Of a DNA stretch of 64,000 bases, positions 26,056 to 34,800 are shown in pieces. This DNA is from Caecibacteroides pullorum (GTDB lineage Bacteria; Bacteroidota; Bacteroidia; Bacteroidales; Bacteroidaceae): contig NZ_JAAZTS010000006.1 of assembly GCF_019239235.1 (NCBI RefSeq), positions 62,001 through 126,000 on the forward strand. The letters run 5' to 3'. The stretch's first letter is position 1. Every line of letters starts with the position of its first letter. The notes below the pieces were generated by a model. It had not been told where the DNA came from, searched no databases, and was given only the letters and a program-made list of their open reading frames with translations. Made by a program: the position numbers and the translations under genes.

Positions 26056-26322
26056 ATGAATAAGACTGATTTGATTGCTGCCATGGCTGCCAGTGGTGGA
26101 ATGGCGAAGGCGGATGCTGCAAAGGCTTTGAATGCATTTATGGAGGCAGTGGCCGATGCGTTGAAGAAGGGCGATAAGGTGACTTTGGTGGGATTTGGGA
26201 CTTTTTCGGTGACTGAGAGGGCGGCTCGTACAGGAGTTAATCCGGCTACGAAGCAGATGATTGAGATTCCGGCGAAGAAAGTTGTCAAATTTAAGGCAGG
26301 TTCGGAATTATCGTTCGACTGA
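26056..26322 (+). CDS. HU-family nucleoid-associated DNA-binding protein
   Basis: The 88-residue protein is a standard-length HU. A helical dimerisation half (MNKTDLIAAMAASGGMAKAD...) is followed by the GFGTFSVTERAAR strand and the DNA-binding arm RTGVNPATKQMIEIP, then a closing helix. The start at 26056 is chosen because it gives the family's usual N terminus; an in-frame start at 25981 would begin inside the promoter. It bends and compacts DNA and acts in the nucleoid. It stands alone, with its own promoter and about 200 bp to argS. Confidence 0.96.
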   Translation: MNKTDLIAAMAASGGMAKADAAKALNAFMEAVADALKKGDKVTLVGFGTFSVTERAARTGVNPATKQMIEIPAKKVVKFKAGSELSFD

Positions 26323-26470
26323 TAAAGGTATTTATTGGATCGTATCGTTTTTTAGGGAAATATGGGTTGCTGGCTTGTTCGCGGTTCTTTCTGTGGAGGG
26401 CTTGTGACCCATTCTTGTTTGAGGGTTAGGGTGCGCTTATATGGGAAAGCTTGAAAACTTCGTTTTCCGC

Positions 26471-26501
26471 TTTGCGCTTCTCTCGGTTTGCACTATCTTT
26501 G
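26471..26501 (+). promoter_or_regulatory. Promoter of argS
   Basis: -33 TTTG (26471-26474), a 19-nt spacer and -7 TATCTTTG (26494-26501) match the consensus. The start codon is at 26524. Confidence 0.75.
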
Positions 26502-26523
26502 CAGCAGGAAATAATTAGAAACT

Positions 26524-28344
26524 ATGGATATACAACAGAAACTGGTAGCGTCCGTCATCAGCGGACTGAAAGCACTCTATGGGCAGGATGTGCCTGCCGC
26601 ACAGGTGCAGTTGCAGAAAACCAAGAAAGAATTTGAAGGACATCTGACGCTGGTTGTGTTCCCCTTCCTCCGCATGTCGAAGAAGGGACCCGAGCAGACG
26701 GCGCAGGAAATCGGTGAATATCTGCTGGCAAACGAGCCTTCACTCGTGGCCAAGTTCAACGTCATCAAGGGCTTCCTGAACCTCACCATTGCTTCGTCGG
26801 CATGGATCGAGCTGCTCAACGGCATTCAGGCTGATCCGCACTACGGATTGACTGAAGCTACAGATCAGTCGCCGCTGGTGATGATCGAGTATTCGTCGCC
26901 CAACACCAACAAGCCTCTCCACTTGGGGCACGTGCGCAACAACCTGTTGGGTAACGCCTTGGCCAACATCATCGCCGCCAACGGCAACCGTGTGGTGAAG
27001 ACCAACATCGTGAACGACCGCGGTATTCACATCTGCAAGTCCATGCTGGCTTGGCTGAAGTATGGCAACGGTGAGACGCCCGAGTCGAGTGGCAAGAAGG
27101 GCGACCACCTCATCGGCGACTACTACGTAGCTTTCGACAAACATTTCAAGGCTGAAGTGAAGGAGTTGATGGCCAAGTATCAGGCCGAAGGCATGAACGA
27201 GGAAGAAGCCAAGGCTAAGGCAGAAGCCGAATCGCCCCTGATGAAGGAAGCTCGCGAGATGCTCGTGAAGTGGGAGGCTGGTGACCCTGAGGTACGTGCC
27301 CTGTGGCAAAAGATGAACGACTGGGTATATGCCGGCTTCGACGAGACTTACAAGATGATGGGTGTCAGCTTCGACAAGATATACTACGAATCGAACACAT
27401 ACTTGGAAGGCAAGAAGAAAGTGCTCGAAGGACTGGAGAAAGGTCTTTTCTACCGCAAGGAAGACGGCTCCGTGTGGGCCGACCTGACGGGCGAAGGCCT
27501 CGACCACAAGCTGCTGCTCCGTGCCGACGGTACGTCGGTCTACATGACGCAGGACATCGGTACGGCCGAACAGCGTTTCTCCGACTATCCCATTGACAAG
27601 ATGATCTACGTGGTGGGCAACGAGCAGAACTATCACTTCCAGGTGCTGTCCATCCTGCTCGACCGTCTGGGCTTTGAGTGGGGCAAGAGCTTGGTACACT
27701 TCTCCTATGGTATGGTGGAACTGCCCGAAGGCAAGATGAAGAGCCGTGAGGGTACGGTAGTCGATGCCGACGACCTGATGGAGGAGATGATCAACACCGC
27801 CAAGGAAACCAGTGGCGAGCTGGGTAAGCTGGACGGTCTGACGCAGGCCGAGGCCGACGACATCGCCCGCATCGTAGGTTTGGGTGCGCTGAAGTATTTC
27901 ATTCTGAAGGTAGATGCCCGCAAGAACATGACGTTCAACCCCAAGGAATCCATCGACTTCAACGGCAATACCGGTCCTTTCATCCAATATACTTACGCCC
28001 GCATCCAGTCCGTCCTGCGCAAGGCGGCCGAAGCAGGCATTGTTATCCCCGAACAGCTTCATTCGGGCATTGAACTGAGTACGAAGGAAGAAGGTTTGAT
28101 TCAGATGCTGGCCGACTTTGCCGGCGTGGTGAAGCAGGCAGGCGAGGACTACAGTCCTTCAGGCATTGCCAATTACTGCTACGACCTGGTGAAGGAGTAC
28201 AACCAGTTCTACCACGACTTCAGTATCCTGCGCGAGGAGAATGCCGACGTCAAGGTGTTCCGTCTCGCCCTGTCGCGCGAGGTGGGCAAGGTAGTCCGTC
28301 TGGGCATGGGACTGCTGGGTATCGAAGTTCCCGAACGTATGTAA
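26524..28344 (+). CDS. argS: Arginyl-tRNA synthetase
   Basis: The 606-residue enzyme charges tRNA-Arg with arginine in the cytoplasm using ATP. It shows the N-terminal additional domain (about 1-90), the class I HIGH signature as HLGH (133-136, in SSPNTNKPLHLGHVRNN) and the catalytic core. The KMSKS-equivalent is KMKSREGTVV, and the C-terminal helical anticodon-binding domain contains the typical DFSILREE and LRLG-like end. Length and order fit bacterial ArgS. It has a consensus promoter upstream and a strong terminator just downstream, so it is a single-gene unit. Base composition is high in G+C, like the export operon. Confidence 0.98.
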   Translation: MDIQQKLVASVISGLKALYGQDVPAAQVQLQKTKKEFEGHLTLVVFPFLRMSKKGPEQTAQEIGEYLLANEPSLVAKFNVIKGFLNLTIASSAWIELLNGIQADPHYGLTEATDQSPLVMIEYSSPNTNKPLHLGHVRNNLLGNALANIIAANGNRVVKTNIVNDRGIHICKSMLAWLKYGNGETPESSGKKGDHLIGDYYVAFDKHFKAEVKELMAKYQAEGMNEEEAKAKAEAESPLMKEAREMLVKWEAGDPEVRALWQKMNDWVYAGFDETYKMMGVSFDKIYYESNTYLEGKKKVLEGLEKGLFYRKEDGSVWADLTGEGLDHKLLLRADGTSVYMTQDIGTAEQRFSDYPIDKMIYVVGNEQNYHFQVLSILLDRLGFEWGKSLVHFSYGMVELPEGKMKSREGTVVDADDLMEEMINTAKETSGELGKLDGLTQAEADDIARIVGLGALKYFILKVDARKNMTFNPKESIDFNGNTGPFIQYTYARIQSVLRKAAEAGIVIPEQLHSGIELSTKEEGLIQMLADFAGVVKQAGEDYSPSGIANYCYDLVKEYNQFYHDFSILREENADVKVFRLALSREVGKVVRLGMGLLGIEVPERM

Positions 28345-28378
28345 GCCGTAGTGCTTATTTGATATAGTTTTCAGCAGG

Positions 28379-28409
28379 GAGGGTGTGCGGATAGCACACC
28401 CTCTTTTTT
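28379..28409 (+). terminator. Intrinsic terminator after argS
   Basis: A 10-bp stem, GAGGGTGTGC (28379-28388) with GCACACCCTC (28394-28403), closes a 5-nt loop and is followed by six T residues. Confidence 0.92.
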
Positions 28410-28415
28410 CTTGTT

Positions 28416-28868
28416 TTAAATGTTGCTCTTAGGATTGCAGACTGATAGTATTTCTTGGTACACTTGTCTGGTTTCATCTGGTTTCTTGCGGTTGAAGAAT
28501 GCGGGTACACCTGTTTTGCAACGGATGTGAATAAATGGTGGAGTGCCATTTCGTAAAAAAAGAAAGCATTTTTCTCCGTTTCCCAGCATGAAGTATCCTG
28601 TATTGATTCCTTTGAACGAGGATCCGTTCAGTCGGAAGGATACAGGTGGCATTTTGTCTATTAAGGATACCTCGGCAATGTCGGAGGTCGGAATTTGGAT
28701 TGCATCTCCTCCTTCCAGTGTGATTGTTTCTTGGCTTATAGTAACGTTATCTAAGTGAGTCATATTGAAAGGCCCTACTATCCCCCAGAATATCCCTGCC
28801 AGCAGGATTGCTAAGAAAAGAACGATTGCCTGGTCTCTACGTTTTTCTGTTTTGAATAACTTCTTCAT
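28416..28868 (-). CDS. Small membrane protein with bacterial PH-like domain
   Basis: I start it at 28868 (MKKLFKTEKRRD), giving 150 residues; a longer frame to 28952 would run into the gene upstream. A basic N terminus is followed by one membrane helix (about 14-34). A beta-rich domain (about 45-145) follows, with a pattern like bacterial PH domains: ITLEGGDAIQIPTSDIAEVSLID, then SFKGINTGYFMLGNGEKC, and a final helix DETRQVYQEIL. The function is unknown; such proteins sit in the inner membrane. It begins 23 bp after the DUF6624 gene and is probably co-transcribed with it. Confidence in the gene is high and in the domain call moderate. Confidence 0.72.
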   Translation of the reverse strand: MKKLFKTEKRRDQAIVLFLAILLAGIFWGIVGPFNMTHLDNVTISQETITLEGGDAIQIPTSDIAEVSLIDKMPPVSFRLNGSSFKGINTGYFMLGNGEKCFLFLRNGTPPFIHIRCKTGVPAFFNRKKPDETRQVYQEILSVCNPKSNI

Positions 28869-28891
28869 ATTGATTCTTTTTATTGTTTCTG

Positions 28892-29830
28892 TCAGATACC
28901 TTCTATGATATAGTCTTGTTCTTGGGAGAAGGGTTTCAGCGTATGTGTCCATTCCTTTCCGTCGGAAGAAACCAATCGCAGGGACTGGATGTCTTCCTTT
29001 TTATCGGTTTTGAACATGAGGAGGCCGTCTTTGTCCGTTGTTCCTCTGTATTGCCGGTTAGCATAGATTTTTATGTTTCCCGTTTGGGGGCGGGAAGGGC
29101 TGGTTTTGACCATCAGGATGAAGCCTCTTTCATTGTCCTCTAGTTCGAGCCAGCTGACCTCTTGCCGGGTTGTACAAGTGTCGGTTGGTTGGCTTTGGAA
29201 AGCGGAGAGGGCGGAGAGGGATGCGTCTGTTATGGTGGAGGTAAATGTGAATTTCCCGTTTCTGATTTGTACGCTCTTGGGAGCGATGCCGAGTGTCTGT
29301 AGCAAGGAGTCACGCTTGGCTTTGGGAAGCATGGGGAGAAAGATGTGTTTCCCGTTAGGGAACTCGGCGCTTTGGCTGCCAAAGGGTTGTGCCTTTCGTT
29401 GGTTGGCGTGGATTCTGTCCACATAAATCAGGTATTCGTAGTTCAGGATATGGCCCTTGCGGTAGTATTCGGTTACGAACGGCAGGTATTTGAGTTGAGT
29501 TTGGGAATCGGCATGTTGCAGCACCATGAAACAGGCTCTCCAGCTGCTGTCCGACAGGCCTTCAAGCCGGCCGTTGATGATGGAGTTGACGATGGGCAGG
29601 ACTATCGATTGGTTGATGGAGTCGGTTCTGTCCCATTGGCGCAAATAGGCCTCCTTTTCTTTCGGGTCATGGCTTTGATTGTAATCGTGTCTCACTTTCT
29701 GGTCGTTGTGTAAGACTACTTTGAGCAGCGAGTCGATTGTGGCGGCTGGCCTTTGTTCTTGAGCCTTGGACGGATGGGAGCAAAAGGCAAGAAAGATCAA
29801 TAGAAGCAAAGTGTTTATGAATTGTTTCAT
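28892..29830 (-). CDS. Exported DUF6624-family protein
   Basis: I choose the start at 29830 (MKQFINTLLLLIFLAF) because it gives a clean signal peptide ending near SKA, and because ATG codons upstream lie at or before the predicted transcription start. The mature part (about 290 residues) carries the DUF6624 pattern: a central DRTDSIN segment, a WRACFMVLQHADSQTQLKYLP helix, and VDRIHANQRKAQPFGSQ, which contains the family's DR and Q-xGxQ positions. A C-terminal beta-rich segment of about 90 residues, perhaps immunoglobulin-like, follows. The biochemical role of this family is not known to me. The gene has its own promoter and leads a two-gene unit with the small PH-like protein. Confidence 0.75.
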   Translation of the reverse strand: MKQFINTLLLLIFLAFCSHPSKAQEQRPAATIDSLLKVVLHNDQKVRHDYNQSHDPKEKEAYLRQWDRTDSINQSIVLPIVNSIINGRLEGLSDSSWRACFMVLQHADSQTQLKYLPFVTEYYRKGHILNYEYLIYVDRIHANQRKAQPFGSQSAEFPNGKHIFLPMLPKAKRDSLLQTLGIAPKSVQIRNGKFTFTSTITDASLSALSAFQSQPTDTCTTRQEVSWLELEDNERGFILMVKTSPSRPQTGNIKIYANRQYRGTTDKDGLLMFKTDKKEDIQSLRLVSSDGKEWTHTLKPFSQEQDYIIEGI

Positions 29831-29853
29831 GACAGAATTATTTTTCATTACTA

Positions 29854-29885
29854 CAAATGTACAGAAATAAGCAAATACCTGCAAG
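29854..29885 (-). promoter_or_regulatory. Promoter of the DUF6624 gene pair
   Basis: On the minus strand, -33 CTTG (29885-29882), a 20-nt spacer and -7 TACATTTG (29861-29854). The predicted start of transcription, near 29848, favours translation from 29830. Confidence 0.6.
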
Positions 29886-29997
29886 CGCTTGAAGGCTTAA
29901 TAATATCCCTCTTTACGCTCCTCAAGTTCATAGTTAGCCCGCTCAAGTCCATAGTTAGCGTCGTAAAGTAGGCTTTGGCATTTTCTTTTCTGCCAAT

Positions 29998-30080
29998 CGT
30001 TTTCGGTAAAACATCGTTTTCTCGTGTGTAAAGCATTGCTTTTTATGGGGGAAAACATCGTTTTCTTAAAGGAATTTCAT
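29998..30080. repeat. Imperfect 22-bp dyad units (CGTTTTC...AAACAT)
   Basis: Units begin at 29998, 30015, 30037 and 30059, spaced 17, 22 and 22 bp. Each has a GTTTTC-like left arm (GCTTTT in one unit), and the three upstream units end in an AAACAT-like right arm (AAGCAT in one). The last unit is partial. It resembles the 22-bp arrays at 2647-2756 and 61393-61527 in period and layout but not in arm sequence. Confidence 0.55.
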
Positions 30081-30185
30081 GAATGGGTGAAGGGTGTACA
30101 GACTTTTTGTGTTTCCTTTTAAATTGGTTTCATGCTTTCACGAGAGTATAAGCTGCTGTTTTACAGTGGATAATTGTGAAAGATA

Positions 30186-30207
30186 ATCCTTCACACCTGT
30201 GAAGGAT
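30186..30207. repeat. Perfect 10-bp inverted repeat
   Basis: ATCCTTCACA (30186-30195) and TGTGAAGGAT (30198-30207) are separated by CC. The next base run, ATTTTTCTG, is T-rich, so it could also terminate a plus-strand transcript. Confidence 0.75.
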
Positions 30208-30214
30208 ATTTTTC

Positions 30215-30359
30215 TGTGACACCTTGACACCCTATATTTATAGAATCCACGCGCGCGCGGGCGAGAGTGACTGTTAATTCTAATTTAACATTAACAGTTG
30301 AGTAGTGAATTTGTTATTTATATAATAAAAGTTTGTTTTTTGCGTGACAAGGTGTCACA
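30215..30359. repeat. Long-range 12-bp inverted repeat around an alternating CG run
   Basis: TGTGACACCTTG (30215-30226) and its exact complement CAAGGTGTCACA (30348-30359) are about 120 bp apart. Between them lie ACGCGCGCGCG-type sequence near 30250-30260 and an 8-bp inverted repeat CTGTTAAT/ATTAACAG (30271-30297). Confidence 0.75.
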
Positions 30360-30498
30360 CCCTTGTTGAAATTGTCTATTTGGATGATTCCTTGTAGCTG
30401 GCTTTCAGCGTTTTGCGATTTTTTACAAAGAAATCTTCAAAAATAGGATTAGGTTTTTCTCTCCTGTCCGTCTTTATAACAGAACGAAATCTGAAATT

Positions 30499-31581
30499 AT
30501 GCAGAATCAAGACCCCATAGAAGAAGCACGGCGCCATCCGTTGGTATCCTACTTCAAGTCTCGGGAAAAGGAAGTGCCCGAGGAAGAGATCGACCGACGC
30601 TGGAACGATCTGGCTCGCCGCTTGCAGCGTGAATCCGCTCCCCGTCGGAGTAAGGTGTGGCGCTTGTATGCCGAAGTGGCCTGTGCGGCCGCTTTGTTGG
30701 CGGGTGTGCTTTGGTGTGGAAAACTCTATATGGACCGTCAGTCCCATTCTTTGGAACAGGCTATTGCCCAGCTTGACCAGTGTTCCATCGATACGGCCAG
30801 TCAGGTGCTGCTTATCACTCATGCCGAACAGCGTATCGAAGCCGGTAAGAATGCCCGCATAGCCTATTCGGAGAAAGGTAAGGTTTCGGTGAACCAGCGC
30901 CAGGTGAAAGAGGCTCCACAGAAGTTGGAATACAACCAGCTGATTGTGCCCAAGGGCAAGTCGTCCCAGCTGTTACTGGCCGATGGAACTTCGTTGTATG
31001 TCAATGCCGGTACGAAAGTGGTCTATCCAAGCGTATTTGCAGGCAAGACCCGTGAAATCTATGTGGAAGGCGAAATCTATATCGACGTCAAGAAGAATAC
31101 AGAGCAGCCGTTTATTGTCAAAACTCCCGGCTTCGATATTCGTGTGACGGGTACAGCCTTCAACGTGAATGCCTATAAGTCGATGAGCGAGTCGGAAGTG
31201 GTGCTGGTGCGTGGTTCCATCATTGTGACCGACCATGCCGAGCGTGAAACAGCTGTGAAACCCAATGAACTTCTTCGCCTGACCGACGGTGTGGCCCGTT
31301 CCAAACGTCAGGTCGATGCTTCTGAATATACAGCTTGGACACAAGGATATTTCCCTTTGCAGGGACGCAGCATGGAAAGCATTCTTCAGCGCTTGTCGTT
31401 CTATTACGGTTGTGACCTGACTTGTGATCCTTCTGTCAAAGACTTGTCGCTACAGGGTACCATTGATATGAGCGTTCCCCTTCCCAAGGTGCTCGAACGA
31501 ATTGCTAAAATACATCCCATCGGCATTCGCCAGACGACCGATGGTTACCATTTGTTTATAACCCCAAATACTAATCTTTAA
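30499..31581 (+). CDS. FecR-family anti-sigma factor
   Basis: The 360-residue protein has an N-terminal cytoplasmic part (about 1-52, with WNDLARRLQ), one membrane helix (about 56-75) and a periplasmic FecR domain (about 150-250, with LLLADGTSLYVNAGTKVVYP and VTGTAFNVNAY). It ends in a DUF4974 domain (about 285-352) that resembles the STN domain. It would hold an ECF sigma factor until the SusC STN domain signals substrate. No sigma gene is next to it; the upstream neighbour is the unrelated DUF6624 gene. The nearest sigma gene is at 56515-57051, at the other end of the locus. It is directly upstream of susC. Confidence 0.93.
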   Translation: MQNQDPIEEARRHPLVSYFKSREKEVPEEEIDRRWNDLARRLQRESAPRRSKVWRLYAEVACAAALLAGVLWCGKLYMDRQSHSLEQAIAQLDQCSIDTASQVLLITHAEQRIEAGKNARIAYSEKGKVSVNQRQVKEAPQKLEYNQLIVPKGKSSQLLLADGTSLYVNAGTKVVYPSVFAGKTREIYVEGEIYIDVKKNTEQPFIVKTPGFDIRVTGTAFNVNAYKSMSESEVVLVRGSIIVTDHAERETAVKPNELLRLTDGVARSKRQVDASEYTAWTQGYFPLQGRSMESILQRLSFYYGCDLTCDPSVKDLSLQGTIDMSVPLPKVLERIAKIHPIGIRQTTDGYHLFITPNTNL

Positions 31582-31713
31582 AAAGCACAGACTGCCTATG
31601 AGAAAGGAAATATGAAATGCACACATCTGACAGGAGAAACCCAAGGTTTGGTTCTGTCTATTTAATCTTATACAAAAACTTTTTATTAACCCTTATGGCA
31701 GAGTCTCACTCCA

Positions 31714-31785
31714 TAAAAAAGCCCGGACAACCCCCATTGTCCGAGCCCTTAAAGTGTGATACTTAGCTGTAAGTATCTAATCAAT
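31714..31785 (-). ncRNA. Candidate antisense sRNA in the susC leader (DonS-like)
   Basis: A complete minus-strand transcription unit fits here. A promoter lies at 31790-31821, the predicted start is near 31784, and a strong intrinsic terminator stem at 31721-31746 is followed by six U residues (31720-31715). The RNA would be about 70 nt and antisense to the region just before the susC start codon at 31797. Small antisense RNAs in this position, between the anti-sigma and susC genes, are known in Bacteroides fragilis PULs (DonS) and repress the locus. No plus-strand T-run follows the hairpin, so it does not look like a terminator for the FecR gene. Confidence 0.68.
31721..31746 (-). terminator. 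Intrinsic terminator on the minus strand
   Basis: GCCCGGACAA (31721-31730) pairs with TTGTCCGAGC (31737-31746) around a 6-nt loop. On the minus strand the stem is followed by TTTTTT (31720-31715). Confidence 0.8.
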
Positions 31786-31789
31786 CATG

Positions 31790-31821
31790 CAAAAATATGG
31801 ATTTTTCTGTAAGAAAACAAC
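31790..31821 (-). promoter_or_regulatory. Promoter of the candidate antisense sRNA
   Basis: On the minus strand, -33 GTTG (31821-31818), a 20-nt spacer and -7 TATTTTTG (31797-31790). The -7 box overlaps the first base of the susC start codon. Confidence 0.65.
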
Positions 31822-34800
31822 TGATTTCAGCAATGTTAGTATTTTTTGCATTGCTTTTCCCGCTAGCACTTCCTGCTGCGGAACAATATAACAAGAACTT
31901 TTCATTCGAACTGCGCGATGTCACTGTCAAAGATGTGTTCCGTTACATCGAGAAGAACAGTGAATATGTTTTTCTCTATGCTTCTAATAAAAACTTGTCG
32001 AAGAAGGTCAATGTGGATGTGAAGGATAAGAATGTCAAACAGATCTTGAACGAAGTGTTGGAACATACTGGGCTAGTTTATGAGATTGATGGGAAGCAGA
32101 TTATTGTAAAGGAACCCAAGACTAATGTACAAGCTGTATTGCAACAACAAAAAGGTAAAACGGTGAAAGGTCAGGTGCTTGACAAGACGGGTGAAACTAT
32201 CATCGGTGCTAATGTTGTGGTAGACGGTACAACCAATGGTGTGATGACCGACATTGACGGGCGTTTTGAATTGTCGGATGTTCCAGAGAATGGAAAAATA
32301 AAAGTAACCTTTGTAGGTTATAAAGCACAAGTCATTTCAGTAAAAGGTAAAAAGGAACTAAATATAGTGTTGGAAGAAGACACAGAGATGTTGAGCGAAG
32401 TCGTTGTTGTGGGTTATGGTAGCCAAAAGAAAGAAAGTCTGGTCGGTTCGGTTCAGATGGTAAAGCCTGAACAACTGAAAGTTCCGAGTTCCAATCTGTC
32501 CTCTGGATTTGCAGGTCGTCTGGCCGGTGTGGTAGCAGTACAGCGTTCTGGTGAGCCGGGTGCTGATGGAGCGGACTTTTGGATACGTGGTGTGTCAACG
32601 TTCAGTGGGGTGACGTCTCCTTTGATCGTAATTGATGGTGTTGAGGCTTCTTCGGGAGACTTGAATGCTTTGGATCCAGAAGTCATTGAGGGCTTTTCAA
32701 TCTTGAAAGATGCTACAGCTACGGCTCTTTATGGCTCGCGTGGTGCCAATGGTGTGATGATTGTGACGACCAAGAGCGGACGGAACCAGGAAAAGGCCAC
32801 AATTAACTTTCGTTTGGAGAATACCTATAATACGCCAATTCAAGTTCCTGAGTTTGTAGATGGTGTGCGCTATATGGAGATGTATAATGAGGCGGTAACT
32901 ACTCGTGGAACGGGAGAAGTGCTTTATCCGCAAAGCAAAATAGACGGAACACGGGCTGGCCTTGATCCATATGCATTTCCTAATGTGGACTGGTATGATG
33001 AACTGTTCCGTAAAGGAGCTATGAATCAGAACCTTAATTTTAATATCCGTGGAGGTAGTCAACGTATCGATTATTTCAGTAGTGTATCCATTAATCACGA
33101 TAGTGGCGTGTTGAAGAACAATAACGACTTCTCATACGACAACAATATCAATATCATGCGTTATGTTTTTCAAAACAACATTAATGCTCATTTGAGTAAA
33201 ACCAGTACGCTGTCTTTGCGTCTGAATGTTCAATTACGTGATTATAATGGGCCTCATAGCAGTGCCAGTGAGGTATATGGCATGGTTATGGAGGCTAATC
33301 CTGTTGATTTTCCTGTCCGTTGGCCGTCTGATCCCACAATGGACTATATCCTTTGGGGAGGTAAGTCAGGTGGTAAGTTCAATAATGGTTTTCGTAATCC
33401 CTATGCGGAAATGGCCCGTGGATATAAATCACAGTTCGAGAGTACGGTTGTTTCCAACTTGAAGTTTGATCAGAAGTTGGATTTTATCACACCGGGGTTG
33501 TCTGCCAATGTGCTGTTCTCGTTCAAGAACTGGTCACAAACTCAAACCAAACGTTCGGGCGGTTATAATCAATTCGAAGTGGATAAGTATCAGTATGATG
33601 ACGCTGGTAATTATACGGGCTATACGCTTCGGCGTGTAGGTAAGGAGCAGGATCCTACGTTGAGTACGAGTAGTAGTTCTACGGGAGACCGTCGTATCTA
33701 TTTGCAAGCTATGATTAATTATGATCGTACATTTGGAAGTAAACACAATGTGAGTGCCATGTTACTTTATAATCAGGATCAGTATAATGTGAATAACCCG
33801 GGTGATCTGATTGCATCTTTACCACAGCGTAAGCAGGGATTGGCCGGTCGTTTGACTTATAGTTACGATTATCGTTATTTGGCAGAATTTAATTTTGGTT
33901 ACAATGGGTCGGAGAATTTTGCGGAAGGACACCGTTTCGGCTTTTTCCCGTCGTTGGCATTGGGCTATACCATAAGTCGAGAGAAATGGTTTGAACCATT
34001 GAATGATGTCATCACCAACCTGAAAATTCGTGGTTCTTGGGGATTGGTAGGAAATGACCAGATTGGAGCTGAGCGCTATATTTATATGTCCAACATAGAA
34101 TTGCAGAATAGTGATCTTGGTTTTACGACAGGTAAAGATCAGAATACAACCTATTGGGGACCCAAGTACTTGCGTTATCCCAATCCGGATATCACGTGGG
34201 AAGTAGGCAGCAAATTCAACATTGGTATGGATTTGACATTGTTCAATGATTTTAATCTGACATTCGACGTGTTTAAGGAAATCCGTCATGACATATTTAT
34301 GGAGCGTCAAAGTATTCCAAGCTTTATAGGCACTTCTCCATCGGACATGTGGATGGACCTTTCTACCAAGTTGTATGGAAATTTAGGTAAGGTTGAAAAC
34401 AAAGGATTGGACTTTTCCATTGATTATAACCATACCTTCAATAAGAATTTCTCCATGTCGTTTAAAGGTACATTCACCTATGCGACAAATAAAGTGCTGG
34501 AATATGATGAGCCTGATTATCAAGAGTATCCGAATTTGTCACGTGTAGGTCATTCTATTAATCAACCTTTGTTGTATGTCGCCGAGCGTTTGTTTATAGA
34601 CGATGAAGAGGTTGCCAATAGTCCCAAACAGAATTTGGGAGGTTTTGTACAGGCCGGTGATATTAAGTATAAGGATATTCCAAATGCAGAAGGCGTTTGT
34701 GACGGCGTTATTGATGCCAATGACCGCGTGTATACAGGACACCCTACGGTGCCGGAAATCGTTTACGGGTTTGGTCCTTCTTTCCAATACAAGAAATGGG

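Larger units (their letters stand above)
29831..30498. other. 668-bp structured intergenic region
   Basis: No gene is seen here. From left to right it holds the promoter of the DUF6624 pair. A near-repeat of CTCAAGTyCATAGTTAGC follows (29921 and 29942), then several CGTTTTC...AAACAT units (29998-30080). A perfect 10-bp hairpin lies at 30186-30207. The element TGTGACACCTTG (30215-30226) is repeated inverted at 30348-30359. Between those arms lie an alternating CG run (around 30250-30260) and an 8-bp inverted repeat (30271-30278 with 30290-30297). It separates divergent genes. Confidence 0.7.

Noticed and set aside
25845-26288. N-terminal extension of the first rhomboid gene
   Set aside because: It would overlap the HU gene on the opposite strand and contains the rhomboid promoter; the family start fits the ATG at 25844.
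26740-28062. 440-codon open frame antisense to argS
   Set aside because: It is a shadow of the GC-rich argS coding frame; it shows no known domain and no start signals.
31721-31746. Plus-strand terminator of the FecR gene
   Set aside because: The T-run is on the minus-strand side only; on the plus strand the stem is followed by CCTTAAAG.
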